Assembly: GCA_963838235.1 (NCBI GenBank)
Contig: CAWIQJ010000006.1
Coordinates: 1,079,824-1,143,823 of the forward strand
Direction: 5' to 3'
Origin: JAFECT01 sp963838235
GTDB lineage: Bacteria; Pseudomonadota; Alphaproteobacteria; Caulobacterales; Caulobacteraceae
Length of the DNA stretch: 64,000 nt
The notes beneath the pieces are model-generated. The model made no database searches. It worked only from the letters and a program-made list of their open reading frames with translations, and was not told where the DNA came from. Shown here one piece after another: positions 9,908-18,397 of this stretch (positions within the stretch are counted from its first letter, which is position 1; the number at the start of each line of letters is the position of its first letter). Made by a program: the position numbers and the translations under genes.

Positions 9908-10064
9908 GCGGCCAGCCCACGACTGTCGCGTTGTGGGCGATTTCCACCTTGACGTCCGTGCCGCCGCCCGAAGCGCCGACGATCCACGCCGCGCTCCTGA
10001 ATTCGACGCCGGTGACGGCGCCGCCGGCAATCTCTGGGGCCGTTTCGATAGGCGTCGATTTCAT
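9900..10064 (-). CDS. Small peptide (54 aa) coupled to S41-like membrane protein
   Basis: ATG at 10064 is preceded, at a spacing of 8 bases, by a perfect AGGAGG (10073-10078 on the complementary strand), one of the strongest ribosome-binding sites in the window. The peptide begins MKSTPIETAPEIAGG and continues with a Gly-rich, mildly hydrophobic, Cys-free core ending VVGWPHG. The Gly-Gly at 14-15 with Ile at -4 resembles, loosely, a double-glycine leader, but the usual Leu/Glu positions are not met. It ends 8 bases inside the next gene. I do not recognise a family. Confidence 0.6.
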   Translation of the reverse strand: MKSTPIETAPEIAGGAVTGVEFRSAAWIVGASGGGTDVKVEIAHNATVVGWPHG

Positions 10065-10222
10065 CGGTTTGTCCTCCTGCACTCCAGAGGCGGAAAGCCA
10101 AGCGTTCGGATGCACCCGGCGCTAAAAAAGCCGCAACCGACTAGTCGAGCGCCGCAGGCGACACTCCTGGCCGCCGCAGGTGCGCGACGGTGCGCTCCCG
10201 CTATCCCCGGGGACAAACTTCG

Positions 10223-11035
10223 TCAGGAAGGCGCCCACCCGGTTGCGGTGACGATCTCGAACGTCGCCTCGACTCCCCCGTCCCCCGTGGCGAACCGTTC
10301 GCCATAGATTTCGAATGCCCGTATCAACACAGCCCGATTCAGTGGACCGGGTCGGTCGGCGAGCACATTGGTCTCGCCCATGCGCCTCAGGTCGGCGATC
10401 AGCGCCTGGGGGTGCGGATAGCGCACGCTCACCCGGTCGAGATCGGACACCGGCAGCTTGAACCCGGCCCGCTGCAGCAGGCCCGCGGCGTCCTCTGCGT
10501 CGGCGAAGGGTGAGACGCGCGGCCCCGCGCCGCCGCGGATTTCGGTTTCCGCCTCGACCAGGCTCTGGCGCAGCTCAAAGAGCGTGCCGCCCCCCAGGAT
10601 CGAGGCGATGAACACCCCGTCCGGTCTCAGCGCCCGGCGCGCCTGCACGAACACGCCCGGCAGGTCGTTGGCCCAGTGCAGCGACAGGGTCGAGACCACG
10701 AGGTCGAGGCTCGCCTCGGCGAAGGGCAGGCGCTCGTCGTCGAGCACGAGGCGGGGCCCGCTACGACCCGCCAGCATCCGTTCCGAGAAGTCCGCCTCGA
10801 TCAGAAGGCCGATCCGGTCCCGGGCCGGGCTCCGCGCCAGCATCCGGGCGAAGGTCCCATCGCGCGCGCCCAGGTCGACCGCGACCGGAAAGCTGCGCAT
10901 TATGGAGGCGATGCGATCGATCGCATCCTCGCAGGCGCGGGCCTTCAGGAAGCCGGCCTCGGCGAAACGGCCGGCCGCCCGGTCCAGGCGGCGGCGGTGC
11001 AGGGCGCGATCGAACAGTCGGGGCGGGGTGGTCAT
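10223..11035 (-). CDS. Class I SAM-dependent methyltransferase (BioC / NDUFAF5-like)
   Basis: 270 aa from ATG at 11035 (MTTPPRLFDRALHRRRLDRAA). Motif I is degenerate (VAVDLGARDGTFARML), followed by DDERLPFAEASLDLVVSTLSLHW, the post-I signature shared by BioC and the mitochondrial complex I factor NDUFAF5, and RRALRPDGVFIASI. The N-terminal FDRALHRRRLDRAA stretch is characteristic of the alphaproteobacterial NDUFAF5-type proteins, which often lie beside comF as here. Substrate not determinable. The start codon shares bases with the divergent comF start. Confidence 0.82.
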   Translation of the reverse strand: MTTPPRLFDRALHRRRLDRAAGRFAEAGFLKARACEDAIDRIASIMRSFPVAVDLGARDGTFARMLARSPARDRIGLLIEADFSERMLAGRSGPRLVLDDERLPFAEASLDLVVSTLSLHWANDLPGVFVQARRALRPDGVFIASILGGGTLFELRQSLVEAETEIRGGAGPRVSPFADAEDAAGLLQRAGFKLPVSDLDRVSVRYPHPQALIADLRRMGETNVLADRPGPLNRAVLIRAFEIYGERFATGDGGVEATFEIVTATGWAPS

Positions 11036-11825
11036 GCTTTCTAGAGGGCGGCGGCTGGACCATGGAGCGGTTCTCGACGCGTTGATACCCGGTCCGCGCG
11101 TGCGCGCCCTGCTGCGCGCCGCCGCCGACGCGGTCTTCCCGCCGACCCATTTCGACGGCGGCCCAGCGCTCGAGCCCGGGATGTCGGTCCAGGCCTGGTC
11201 CAAGGTCAGGTTCCTGGAGGCGCCGGTCTGCGACGGCTGCGGCGCGCCTTTCGAGTTCGAGACCGCCGAGCGCTGCGTCGCCTGCCAGGCCCGGCCCTTC
11301 GCCTTTTCCCGGGCGCGGGCCGCCTGCGTCTACGACGACGCCTCGCGCGACCTTCTGCTTCGGTTCAAGCACGGCGACCGGGTCGAGATGGCCGGGCTGT
11401 TCGCGCGCTGGATCGGCCGCGCCGCGGGCGAGCTGCTGGTCGAGGCCGACGCGATCGCGCCCGTGCCGCTGCACCGGCTACGGCTGCTCAAGCGCCGCTA
11501 CAACCAGGCCGCCGAGGTCGCCCGCCCGCTGGCCCGCGCCGCCGGCCTCGAATACCTGCCCGACGCCCTGATCCGGACACGACGGACCGAAAGCCAGGGC
11601 GCCAAGTCCGGATCGGGCCGTAGGCGCAACGTCCAGGGCGCTTTCGCCGTGCCCGAGGCGCGCCGCAAACAGGTGAAGGGCCGCCGGATCCTGCTGGTCG
11701 ACGACGTGCTGACCACCGGCGCCACCGCCGACGCCTGCGCCAGGGCCCTCATCAAGGCCGGAGCCCGGGCCGTGGACCTGGTGGTCGCGGCAAGGGTTTC
11801 GACACGCCCCGACCTCACTATATGA
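11034..11825 (+). CDS. comF: ComF family protein (phosphoribosyltransferase-like)
   Basis: 263 aa. A four-Cys zinc-ribbon (Cys66, 69, 81, 84: CDGC and CVAC) precedes a phosphoribosyltransferase-type fold with the PRPP-loop motif LVDDVLTTGAT at 221-231. ComF proteins are linked to DNA uptake/recombination in competent bacteria, though the molecular role is unsettled. The start at 11034 is the best in-frame ATG and keeps the N-terminal helix LLRAAADAVFPP expected in the family; it overlaps the divergent methyltransferase ATG (CATG). Ends by overlapping a possible upstream glutaredoxin ATG. Confidence 0.88.
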   Translation: MLSRGRRLDHGAVLDALIPGPRVRALLRAAADAVFPPTHFDGGPALEPGMSVQAWSKVRFLEAPVCDGCGAPFEFETAERCVACQARPFAFSRARAACVYDDASRDLLLRFKHGDRVEMAGLFARWIGRAAGELLVEADAIAPVPLHRLRLLKRRYNQAAEVARPLARAAGLEYLPDALIRTRRTESQGAKSGSGRRRNVQGAFAVPEARRKQVKGRRILLVDDVLTTGATADACARALIKAGARAVDLVVAARVSTRPDLTI

Positions 11826-11860
11826 AGGCCCCTCTACCGTCCCGGAGCGAGAACGGTCCC

Positions 11861-12115
11861 GTGTCCCCCGTCGTTATCTACACCCGTCCCTTCTGCGGCT
11901 ATTGCGAACGTGCGAAAGCTTTGCTGGGAGAGAAGGGCGTGGCCTTCGAAGAGATCGAAGCCTCCATGGACCCGGAAACCCGCAAACAGATGCAGGAACG
12001 CTCGGGACGGATGACCTATCCGCAGATCTTCATCGGCGACCGGCACGTGGGCGGCTGCGACGAACTGCTGGCGCTCGAACGTGCCGGCAAGCTCGACGAA
12101 ATGCTCGCCGCATGA
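11861..12115 (+). CDS. grxC: Glutaredoxin 3 (GrxC)
   Basis: Small cytoplasmic thiol-disulfide oxidoreductase, 84 aa from GTG at 11861 (VSPVVIYTRPFCGYC). The active site is CGYC, the cis-Pro loop TYPQIF and the GSH-binding GGCDEL are all present. An ATG at 11822 in frame would add 13 residues and overlap the comF stop; I prefer the GTG because the family begins directly before the first beta strand. The stop overlaps the next start by 4 bases. Confidence 0.92.
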   Translation: MSPVVIYTRPFCGYCERAKALLGEKGVAFEEIEASMDPETRKQMQERSGRMTYPQIFIGDRHVGGCDELLALERAGKLDEMLAA

Positions 12116-12951
12116 GCGCGTCCCGCGCCAAGGTCGCGCTGATCCAGACGCGTTCGCCCGCAACTCAAGCCGCAGCGCTCGAGCATGTGAGCCCGCTGGT
12201 GCGCGACGCCGCGCGCGGCGGCGCACAGTTCATTCTCACGCCCGAGGGGACCAACCTGCTCGAACGGCGGCCCGAGCTCCGGCAAAAGGCGATCGTGCGC
12301 CAGGCCGACGATCCGGCGGTGAACGGCCTGAAAGCGCTCGCGCGCGAGCTCGGCGTCTGGCTGTTGATCGGCTCGGCCATTGTGTTGCACGAGGACCCGT
12401 CCGAGACGCGCGCGGCGAACCGCTCGATTCTGATCGGACCCGACGGCGAAATCCGCGCGACCTACGACAAGATGCACGTCTACGACGTGGACCTTCCCAC
12501 CGGCGAAAGCCACCGCGAGTCCGCCAATATCCGCCCCGGCGAACGCGCCGTGGTCGCGGACACGCCCTGGGGCAAGCTCGGTCTGACCGTCTGCTACGAC
12601 GTCAGGTTCGCGCACCTGTTCCGCGCGCTCGCGCGGGCGGGCGCCGACATGATCAGCGTGCCCGCCGCCTTCACCGTGCCCACCGGCCACGCACACTGGG
12701 AAGTGATGTTGCGTGCGCGGGCCATCGAGACCGGCGCCTTCGTACTGGCGCCCGCGCAGGGTGGAGCGCACGAAGACGGCCGCAAGACCTACGGCCACAG
12801 TCTGGTGGTGGCGCCCTGGGGCGAGGTGATCGCCAAGCTCGACTACGACGAACCGGGAGTGCTCTTCGCGGAGCTCGACTTCGCCGAGGTCGGCAAGGCG
12901 CGCGGCGCGATCCAGCAGCTGAAGCACGACCGGGAGTTCGCCGGGCCATGA
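12112..12951 (+). CDS. Carbon-nitrogen hydrolase (Nit/omega-amidase type nitrilase superfamily)
   Basis: 279-aa amidase of the Nit1/Nit2 branch, which hydrolyses omega-amides such as deaminated glutathione. The catalytic triad is visible: Glu45 (LTPEGTN), Lys120 (TYDKMHVYDVD) and Cys161 (TVCYDVRF). Position directly after glutaredoxin agrees with glutathione-linked metabolism. ATG start overlaps grxC; stop overlaps the DUF1178 gene. Confidence 0.9.
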   Translation: MSASRAKVALIQTRSPATQAAALEHVSPLVRDAARGGAQFILTPEGTNLLERRPELRQKAIVRQADDPAVNGLKALARELGVWLLIGSAIVLHEDPSETRAANRSILIGPDGEIRATYDKMHVYDVDLPTGESHRESANIRPGERAVVADTPWGKLGLTVCYDVRFAHLFRALARAGADMISVPAAFTVPTGHAHWEVMLRARAIETGAFVLAPAQGGAHEDGRKTYGHSLVVAPWGEVIAKLDYDEPGVLFAELDFAEVGKARGAIQQLKHDREFAGP

Positions 12952-13388
12952 TCCGCTATGGTCTTCTCTGCGAACACGATCACGACTTCGAAGCTTGGTT
13001 CGGCTCGTCAGCGGACTTCGACGCGCAAGCTGAGCGCGGCCTGGTGGAATGTCCGTTCTGCGCGTCGCATACGGTGCGTAAGGCGATCATGGCGCCGGCG
13101 GTGCACGGCGCAAAGAAGCCCTCGCTCGCCGACGCGCCCGCCAACCCGGCCCAGACCATGGTCATGGAGGCGATGAAACAGGTGCGCGCCCACGTGGAGG
13201 AAAACTTCGACTACGTGGGCGATACCTTCGCCAAGGAGGCGCGCGCCATCCACGACGGCGATTCGGAAGACCGCGGCATCTACGGCGAAGCAACGCCCAA
13301 GGAAGTGCGCGATCTGAAGCAGGACGGCATCGCGGTGGCCCCCTTGCCGCCGGCCGCGTCGCCGCGACCGAGAAAGCAAGTCAATTGA
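12948..13388 (+). CDS. DUF1178 family protein
   Basis: 146 aa, MIRYGLLCEHDHDFEAWF start with a conserved Cys8 and a CPFC pair (Cys35/Cys38) suggesting a zinc-ribbon-like site in the first 40 residues; acidic middle and proline-rich end. Conserved with nitrilase and grxC across alphaproteobacteria, function unknown. ATG overlaps the nitrilase stop (ATGA), and the stop overlaps the TTG of the next gene, so all belong to one operon. Confidence 0.85.
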   Translation: MIRYGLLCEHDHDFEAWFGSSADFDAQAERGLVECPFCASHTVRKAIMAPAVHGAKKPSLADAPANPAQTMVMEAMKQVRAHVEENFDYVGDTFAKEARAIHDGDSEDRGIYGEATPKEVRDLKQDGIAVAPLPPAASPRPRKQVN

Positions 13389-13819
13389 AGCGGCGCGGAC
13401 TCTGGCCGCCGATGCGCGCGCGGGACGACAACGATCAGCCCGCGTCGGTTCCGCCGCCGATTTCGCGCCCGCCGACCCGCGAGCCCACCATCGGCGAGTT
13501 GCTGAAGAGTTTCACGCTGCGCGAAATCCTTTTGATGTTCACCGCCGGCTGGCTGGGCGGCCAGGGCGCGTTGACACTGTTCGCGCATTACGCCGGCTGG
13601 CCCGAGCGTCTTGCCGGCGGCGCGGAGCTGGCGGCGGCGATCCTGTGGTTCATACCGGGTCTGCGGCAGGCCGGCTTCGGCGCCATGCTCGCGGTGCTGT
13701 TGGTCGCGGCGATGCACCAGGTCAGCGTGGGCCAGCTTCCCGGCGCGATTATTTTTTACGCGGTGGTCGTGGCCTATCTGGCGCTGGAAGAAATTGAACG
13801 GCGCCCGCCCAGATCTTAA
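13385..13819 (+). CDS. Small membrane protein of unknown function
   Basis: 144 aa from TTG at 13385, or 135 aa from ATG at 13412. A proline-rich cytoplasmic N-terminus (about 40 residues) is followed by roughly three hydrophobic segments (LREILLMFTAGWLGGQGALTLF, LAAAILWFIPGL, MLAVLLVAAMHQ and AIIFYAVVVAYLAL). No family recognised. Last gene of the comF-grxC run; its stop overlaps the convergent ubiG stop by a few bases. Confidence 0.72.
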   Translation: MKRRGLWPPMRARDDNDQPASVPPPISRPPTREPTIGELLKSFTLREILLMFTAGWLGGQGALTLFAHYAGWPERLAGGAELAAAILWFIPGLRQAGFGAMLAVLLVAAMHQVSVGQLPGAIIFYAVVVAYLALEEIERRPPRS

Positions 13820-14595
13820 GCGTCCGGGCGCGTGACCGTCATCATATAATTCACCGCCGCGTCGGAGCCGAGCGACCAGCGATCCGCCAGCGGATTGTAG
13901 CTCACCCCGAACGGCCCCTGCACCTCGACCGGCTCGCCGTCGAGGAAGGCGCGCAACTCCTCCGGCTTGAGGAACTTCTTCCAATCGTGGGTGCCGCGCG
14001 GCAGCCAGCGCAACACGTGCTCGGCGCCGACGATGGCCAGGGCGTAGGCGCGCGGCGTGCGGTTCAAGGTGGCCACGATCATGATCCCGCCCGGCGCGAT
14101 CAGACGCGAACAGGTCTTGAGGTAGGCTGAGGGATCGGCGACGTGCTCGATCACCTCCATGTTCAGCACCACGTCGAACGGCCCGGCGCCTTCCTCGAGC
14201 AACTGTTCGGCGGTGGCGCAGCGGTAGTCGATCGCCAGCCCCTGTTCCTGCGCGTGCGCCTGGGCCGTGCCGATGTTGCGCGACGAGGCGTCGGCGCCGG
14301 TCACACGAAAGCCGAGCCGAGTCATCGGCTCGGACAGCAGGCCGCCGCCGCAGCCGATGTCGAGCAGGCTCAGCCCGTCGAACGGTCGCCTCGCCTGTGG
14401 GTCGCCGCCGAAGCGCCTCAGCGCCTCCTCCCGGATGAAGCCCAGCCTTACCGGGTTAAACTTGTGCAGCGGCGCGAATGCGCCCTTGGCGTCCCACCAT
14501 TTGGCGGCCAGGGCCGAGAAGCGCTCGACCTCGGCCGGATCGACGCTGGAGCCTTGCGCCTGGTCCGGGTTTTCCAGCGGGGAGGCGGTCTCCAT
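13816..14595 (-). CDS. ubiG: Ubiquinone biosynthesis O-methyltransferase UbiG
   Basis: Catalyses both O-methylations of the ubiquinone ring. 259 aa from ATG at 14595; FNPVRLGFI and the SAM-binding motif LLDIGCGGGLLSEPM (77-91) are diagnostic, with NMEVIEHVADP and MIVATLNRTPRAY further on. Divergent from lysC across 114 bp that must hold both promoters. Confidence 0.95.
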   Translation of the reverse strand: METASPLENPDQAQGSSVDPAEVERFSALAAKWWDAKGAFAPLHKFNPVRLGFIREEALRRFGGDPQARRPFDGLSLLDIGCGGGLLSEPMTRLGFRVTGADASSRNIGTAQAHAQEQGLAIDYRCATAEQLLEEGAGPFDVVLNMEVIEHVADPSAYLKTCSRLIAPGGIMIVATLNRTPRAYALAIVGAEHVLRWLPRGTHDWKKFLKPEELRAFLDGEPVEVQGPFGVSYNPLADRWSLGSDAAVNYMMTVTRPDA

Positions 14596-14709
14596 CGCGC
14601 GCCTTTCAATCGTCCACGGCGCTCGGTAAGAACGCCGCGACTTGCGCGTCCGACATAGCGGGCGACGGCCGCCCTGGCGAGGCCCGGCAAGGTCTCGGGG
14701 GGTTAAGCG

Positions 14710-15957
14710 ATGTCGCGGCTGGTGATGAAGTTCGGGGGGACGTCCATGGCGGACCTCGAACGCATGCGCCGGGTCGCCCGCATCGTGGCGGCCGAGGTCG
14801 AGCGCGGGAAGAAGGTCGCCGTGGTGGTCTCGGCCATGGCCGGCAAGACCAATGAGCTGGTCGCCTGGACCGATGGGGCCGGCGCCGCCGCCCAGGGAAC
14901 CGTGGACGGGGACGACGAGTACGATTCGGTCGTCGCCTCGGGCGAGCAGGTGACCTCGGGCCTCCTGGCCATGATCCTGCGCAACCAGGGGCTCAAGGCG
15001 CGGTCTTGGCTGGGCTGGCAGGTGCCGATCCTGACCGACAGCCAGCACGGCAAGGCGCGCATCGAGGATATTCCGCCGGAAAAGCTGGCCGCGGCCGTGG
15101 ACTCCGGTGAGATCGCGGTGATCCCGGGCTTCCAGGGCGTGACCCGGGACGGTCGGGTGACCACCCTGGGACGCGGCGGCTCTGACACCTCCGCGGTGGC
15201 GATCGCGGCCGCCCTGAAAGCGCCATGCGATATCTACACGGACGTAGACGGGGTCTACACCACTGATCCCCGGATCGAGGCCAAGGCCCGCCGCCTGGCC
15301 AAGATTTCGTACGAAGAGATGCTGGAAATGGCGTCCCTGGGCGCCAAGGTTCTGCAGACGCGCTCGGTGGAGCTTGCCATGGCGCATAAGGTGCCGGTGC
15401 GCGTTCTGTCGTCCTTCGTCGAACCCGGCGAAGCGGAAGGCCAGGGCACCCTGGTATGCGACGAGGAGGAGATCGTGGAAAAGCGGATCGTCAGCGGCGT
15501 GGCGTTCAGCCGGGACGAGGCGAAGATCATCCTGCTCGGTTTGCCCGATCAGGCGGGCATGCCCGCCAAGGTGTTCTCGCTGCTCGCCCAGGCCAATGTG
15601 AACGTCGACATGATCGTGCAGGGCCCGGCGCGCAGCGCCGACACCATGCATATGACCTTCACCGTGGGTCGCAGAGACGCGGACCGGGCGCAGAAGCTGA
15701 TGGAGAGCGCGCAGCATGAACTCGGCTTCGACGAGATCCGGGTCGACCAGGAGGTCTCGAAAATCTCCGTCGTCGGCGTCGGCATGCGCAGCCACGTCGG
15801 CGTGGCCGAGACCATGTTCCGCTCGCTCGCCGACCGCGGCGTGAAGATTCAGGCGATCTCGACCTCGGAGATCAAGATCAGCGTGCTGATCGACGCGGCC
15901 TATACCGAGCTTGCGGTGCGCGCCCTGCACGCCGCCTACGGACTGGAACAGGTCTAG
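14710..15957 (+). CDS. lysC: Aspartate kinase (lysine-sensitive type II)
   Basis: First step of the aspartate pathway (Lys, Thr, Met, diaminopimelate). 415 aa; kinase motif VMKFGGTSMAD at residues 5-15, the GRGGSDTSAVA active-site stretch, then two ACT domains (IVSGVAFSRDEAKIILLGLPDQAG and ISVVGVGMRSHVGVAETMF, ending in STSEIKISVLID) that confer feedback control. Same order as ptsP, 38 bases downstream. Confidence 0.96.
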   Translation: MSRLVMKFGGTSMADLERMRRVARIVAAEVERGKKVAVVVSAMAGKTNELVAWTDGAGAAAQGTVDGDDEYDSVVASGEQVTSGLLAMILRNQGLKARSWLGWQVPILTDSQHGKARIEDIPPEKLAAAVDSGEIAVIPGFQGVTRDGRVTTLGRGGSDTSAVAIAAALKAPCDIYTDVDGVYTTDPRIEAKARRLAKISYEEMLEMASLGAKVLQTRSVELAMAHKVPVRVLSSFVEPGEAEGQGTLVCDEEEIVEKRIVSGVAFSRDEAKIILLGLPDQAGMPAKVFSLLAQANVNVDMIVQGPARSADTMHMTFTVGRRDADRAQKLMESAQHELGFDEIRVDQEVSKISVVGVGMRSHVGVAETMFRSLADRGVKIQAISTSEIKISVLIDAAYTELAVRALHAAYGLEQV

Positions 15958-15994
15958 ACCGGATGAACCCGCGCGGATCGCACAGGAGCGCGCG

Positions 15995-18259
15995 GTGCTA
16001 GGCGGCGGCCTCGGAGGTCGCGGCCCGCGCAGCCTGCTGCGTCAGATCCGCGAGGCGCTGGCCGGCGGCGGCCCGGCCCAGGCGCGCCTCGACATGGTGG
16101 TGCGCATCATCGCGCAATCGATGGTCGCGGAAGTTTGCTCGATCTATCTGCGCCGTGCGTCCGGCGAGCTGGAGTTGTTCGCCACCCACGGCCTGAAGTC
16201 GACCGCCGTGCACGCGACGCGCCTGCGCGCGGGCGAAGGCCTCGTCGGCGAGGTTGCGCGCTCGGCCGGCCCGTTGAACCTGTCGGATGCGGCCACCCAC
16301 CCGAGCTTTTCCTACCGGCCCGAGACCGGCGAAGATCCGTTCCATTCCTTCCTCGGCGTGCCCTTGCTGCGCGGCGGCCGCACCATCGGCGTGCTGGTGG
16401 TGCAGAACCGCGCCACGCGCGTCTACGACGAGGAGGAGGCGGAAGACCTCCAGATCGTCGCCATGGTGCTGGCCGAAATGGTCGCCGGCGGCGAGCTGGT
16501 CGGCCTCGCCGAACTGAAGGACGTCGAACTCGCGCCGGATCGTCCCGAGCGCATCAAGGGCCAACGTTTCGCCGAGGGCCTGGCCATGGGCCATGTCATC
16601 TTCCACGAGGCGCCTGTCTCGCCCGAACGCCTGCTCGCCGACGACCCGGCGGCCGAAGACCAGCGCCTGAAGGCCGCGGTGCTGGCGCTGCGCACCCAGA
16701 TCGACGAGATGCTCGACGGCCAGCACGGCCTGGTCGGCGCTTCGTTCGAGGTGCTCGAAACCTATCGCATGTTCGCCCACGACCGCGGCTGGAACCGCTC
16801 GCTCGAGGACGCGGTGCGCCAGGGCCTCACCGCCGAGGCCGCGGTCGAGCGCGTGCGCAACGAACACCGCGCGCGCTTCGCCCAGGCGCGCGATCCCTAC
16901 CTGCGCGAGCGGCTGCACGATCTCGAGGATCTCGCCAACCGTCTGTTGCGCGTCCTCGCCGGCGAGAAGCCCGGGGTGCGCGACCTGCCGCACGACATGG
17001 TGCTGGTGGCGCGCAACCTCGGCCCGGCCGACCTGCTGGAATATCCGCGCGAGAAGCTGCGCGGCCTGCTGCTGGAGGAAGGCTCCGCGGCCAACCACGC
17101 CGCGATCGTCGCGCGCGCGCTGCAGATCCCTTGCGTCGGGCGCCTCACCGGTGTGCGCGACCGCCTGTCCGAGGGCGACGAGGTCATCGTCGACGGCGAG
17201 GGCGGCGAGGCGCACCTGCGTCCGCGCCCGGACATGATCGAGGCGTTCAAGGCGCGGCTCGCGGTCCGGGTCCAGCACCGGGCCGAGTTCGAGCGGCTGA
17301 AAGACACCCCGGCGGTGACGCTCGACGGCCGCCGCGTGTCGCTCTTGATGAACGCGGGTCTCGCGGTCGATCTCGACAGCCTGTCGACCACCGGCGCCGA
17401 GGGCATCGGCCTGTTCCGCACCGAGTTCCAGTTCATGGTCTCCGAGGACCTGCCCCGGCTCGATCGCCAGACCGCGCTCTACGCCAAGGTGATGGACGCG
17501 GCCGGCGACCTGCCGGTGATCTTCCGCACCCTGGACCTCGGCGGCGACAAGGTGCTGCCCTATCTGGAGACCGAGCGCGAGGAGAACCCGGCGCTCGGCT
17601 GGCGCGCGGTGCGCATGGGCCTCGACCGGCCGGCGCTGCTGCGCATGCAGCTGCGCGCCCTGCTGGCCGCCGCCCACGGGCGCGAGCTTCGCATCATGTT
17701 CCCGCTGATCGCCACCGTGGACGAGTTCCGGGCCGCCCGGGACATGGTGGACCTGGAGTGCGACTGGGCGCTCCGGCGCGGGCGCAAGCTGCCGACCCTG
17801 CTCAGGGTCGGGGCCATGATCGAGGCCCCGTCGCTGCTGTGGCACCTGGACGCGCTCTTGCCGCTCACGGACTTCGTCTCCGTGGGGACCAATGACCTCT
17901 TTCAGTACATGTACGCCGCCGACCGGACCAACCCGCGCGTGTCGGATCGGTACGACCCGCTGTCGCCGCCCGCCCTGCGCGCGCTCGACCAGATTCAGCG
18001 ATCGGCGGTGGAGACCGGGACCCCGGTGTCGGTTTGCGGCGAGCTGGCCGGCCGGCCGCTCGAGGCCTTCGTCCTTATCGCGCTGGGCTTTCAGCGCCTG
18101 TCCATGCCGCCCGCGGGCATCGGTCCGGTGAAGCGGATGATCCTCTCATGCGACCGGGAGTCCGCTCGCAAGGGCGTCTCCAGTCTTCTATCCAGCTCCA
18201 ACGGAACCATCCGCAACGAAATCGAGTCTTTGGCCCGCAAATTGAACGTCGCGCTCTGA
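15995..18259 (+). CDS. ptsP: PTS-Ntr phosphoenolpyruvate-protein phosphotransferase (EI-Ntr)
   Basis: First enzyme of the nitrogen-related PTS relay; takes phosphate from PEP to HPr/NPr and links nitrogen and carbon status (through glutamine sensing by the GAF domain and (p)ppGpp in relatives). 754 aa from GTG at 15995 with AGGAG 6 bases upstream. A GAF domain covers about 25-165, then the EI N-terminal domain with phospho-His in GSAANHAAIVARAL, and the PEP-binding barrel (GIGLFRTEFQFM, LDLGGDKVLPY, SVGTNDLFQYMYAADR, SVCGELAGRP). No HPr or EIIA gene is in the window. lysC-ptsP adjacency is common in alphaproteobacteria. Confidence 0.95.
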   Translation: MLGGGLGGRGPRSLLRQIREALAGGGPAQARLDMVVRIIAQSMVAEVCSIYLRRASGELELFATHGLKSTAVHATRLRAGEGLVGEVARSAGPLNLSDAATHPSFSYRPETGEDPFHSFLGVPLLRGGRTIGVLVVQNRATRVYDEEEAEDLQIVAMVLAEMVAGGELVGLAELKDVELAPDRPERIKGQRFAEGLAMGHVIFHEAPVSPERLLADDPAAEDQRLKAAVLALRTQIDEMLDGQHGLVGASFEVLETYRMFAHDRGWNRSLEDAVRQGLTAEAAVERVRNEHRARFAQARDPYLRERLHDLEDLANRLLRVLAGEKPGVRDLPHDMVLVARNLGPADLLEYPREKLRGLLLEEGSAANHAAIVARALQIPCVGRLTGVRDRLSEGDEVIVDGEGGEAHLRPRPDMIEAFKARLAVRVQHRAEFERLKDTPAVTLDGRRVSLLMNAGLAVDLDSLSTTGAEGIGLFRTEFQFMVSEDLPRLDRQTALYAKVMDAAGDLPVIFRTLDLGGDKVLPYLETEREENPALGWRAVRMGLDRPALLRMQLRALLAAAHGRELRIMFPLIATVDEFRAARDMVDLECDWALRRGRKLPTLLRVGAMIEAPSLLWHLDALLPLTDFVSVGTNDLFQYMYAADRTNPRVSDRYDPLSPPALRALDQIQRSAVETGTPVSVCGELAGRPLEAFVLIALGFQRLSMPPAGIGPVKRMILSCDRESARKGVSSLLSSSNGTIRNEIESLARKLNVAL

Positions 18260-18397
18260 CGGAAATGCTAACAAAACCTTGATTTTGGCGGGTGTATGGT
18301 TTATCCACAGGGCCTGTTTACGACATCGTCAAGTAATCGGGGTAACGGTCCGGGTCATGATCCGGACCGATTAGTGAATTCGGGGGTAGCGGACGCG

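Noticed and set aside
10120..10140. Terminator after the methyltransferase gene (T-run on the minus strand)
   Set aside because: A T6 run is present but I could not find a convincing stem next to it.
15998..17845. 615-codon minus-strand frame opposite ptsP
   Set aside because: Shadow of a highly GC-biased gene; Gln/His/Arg-rich meaningless sequence.
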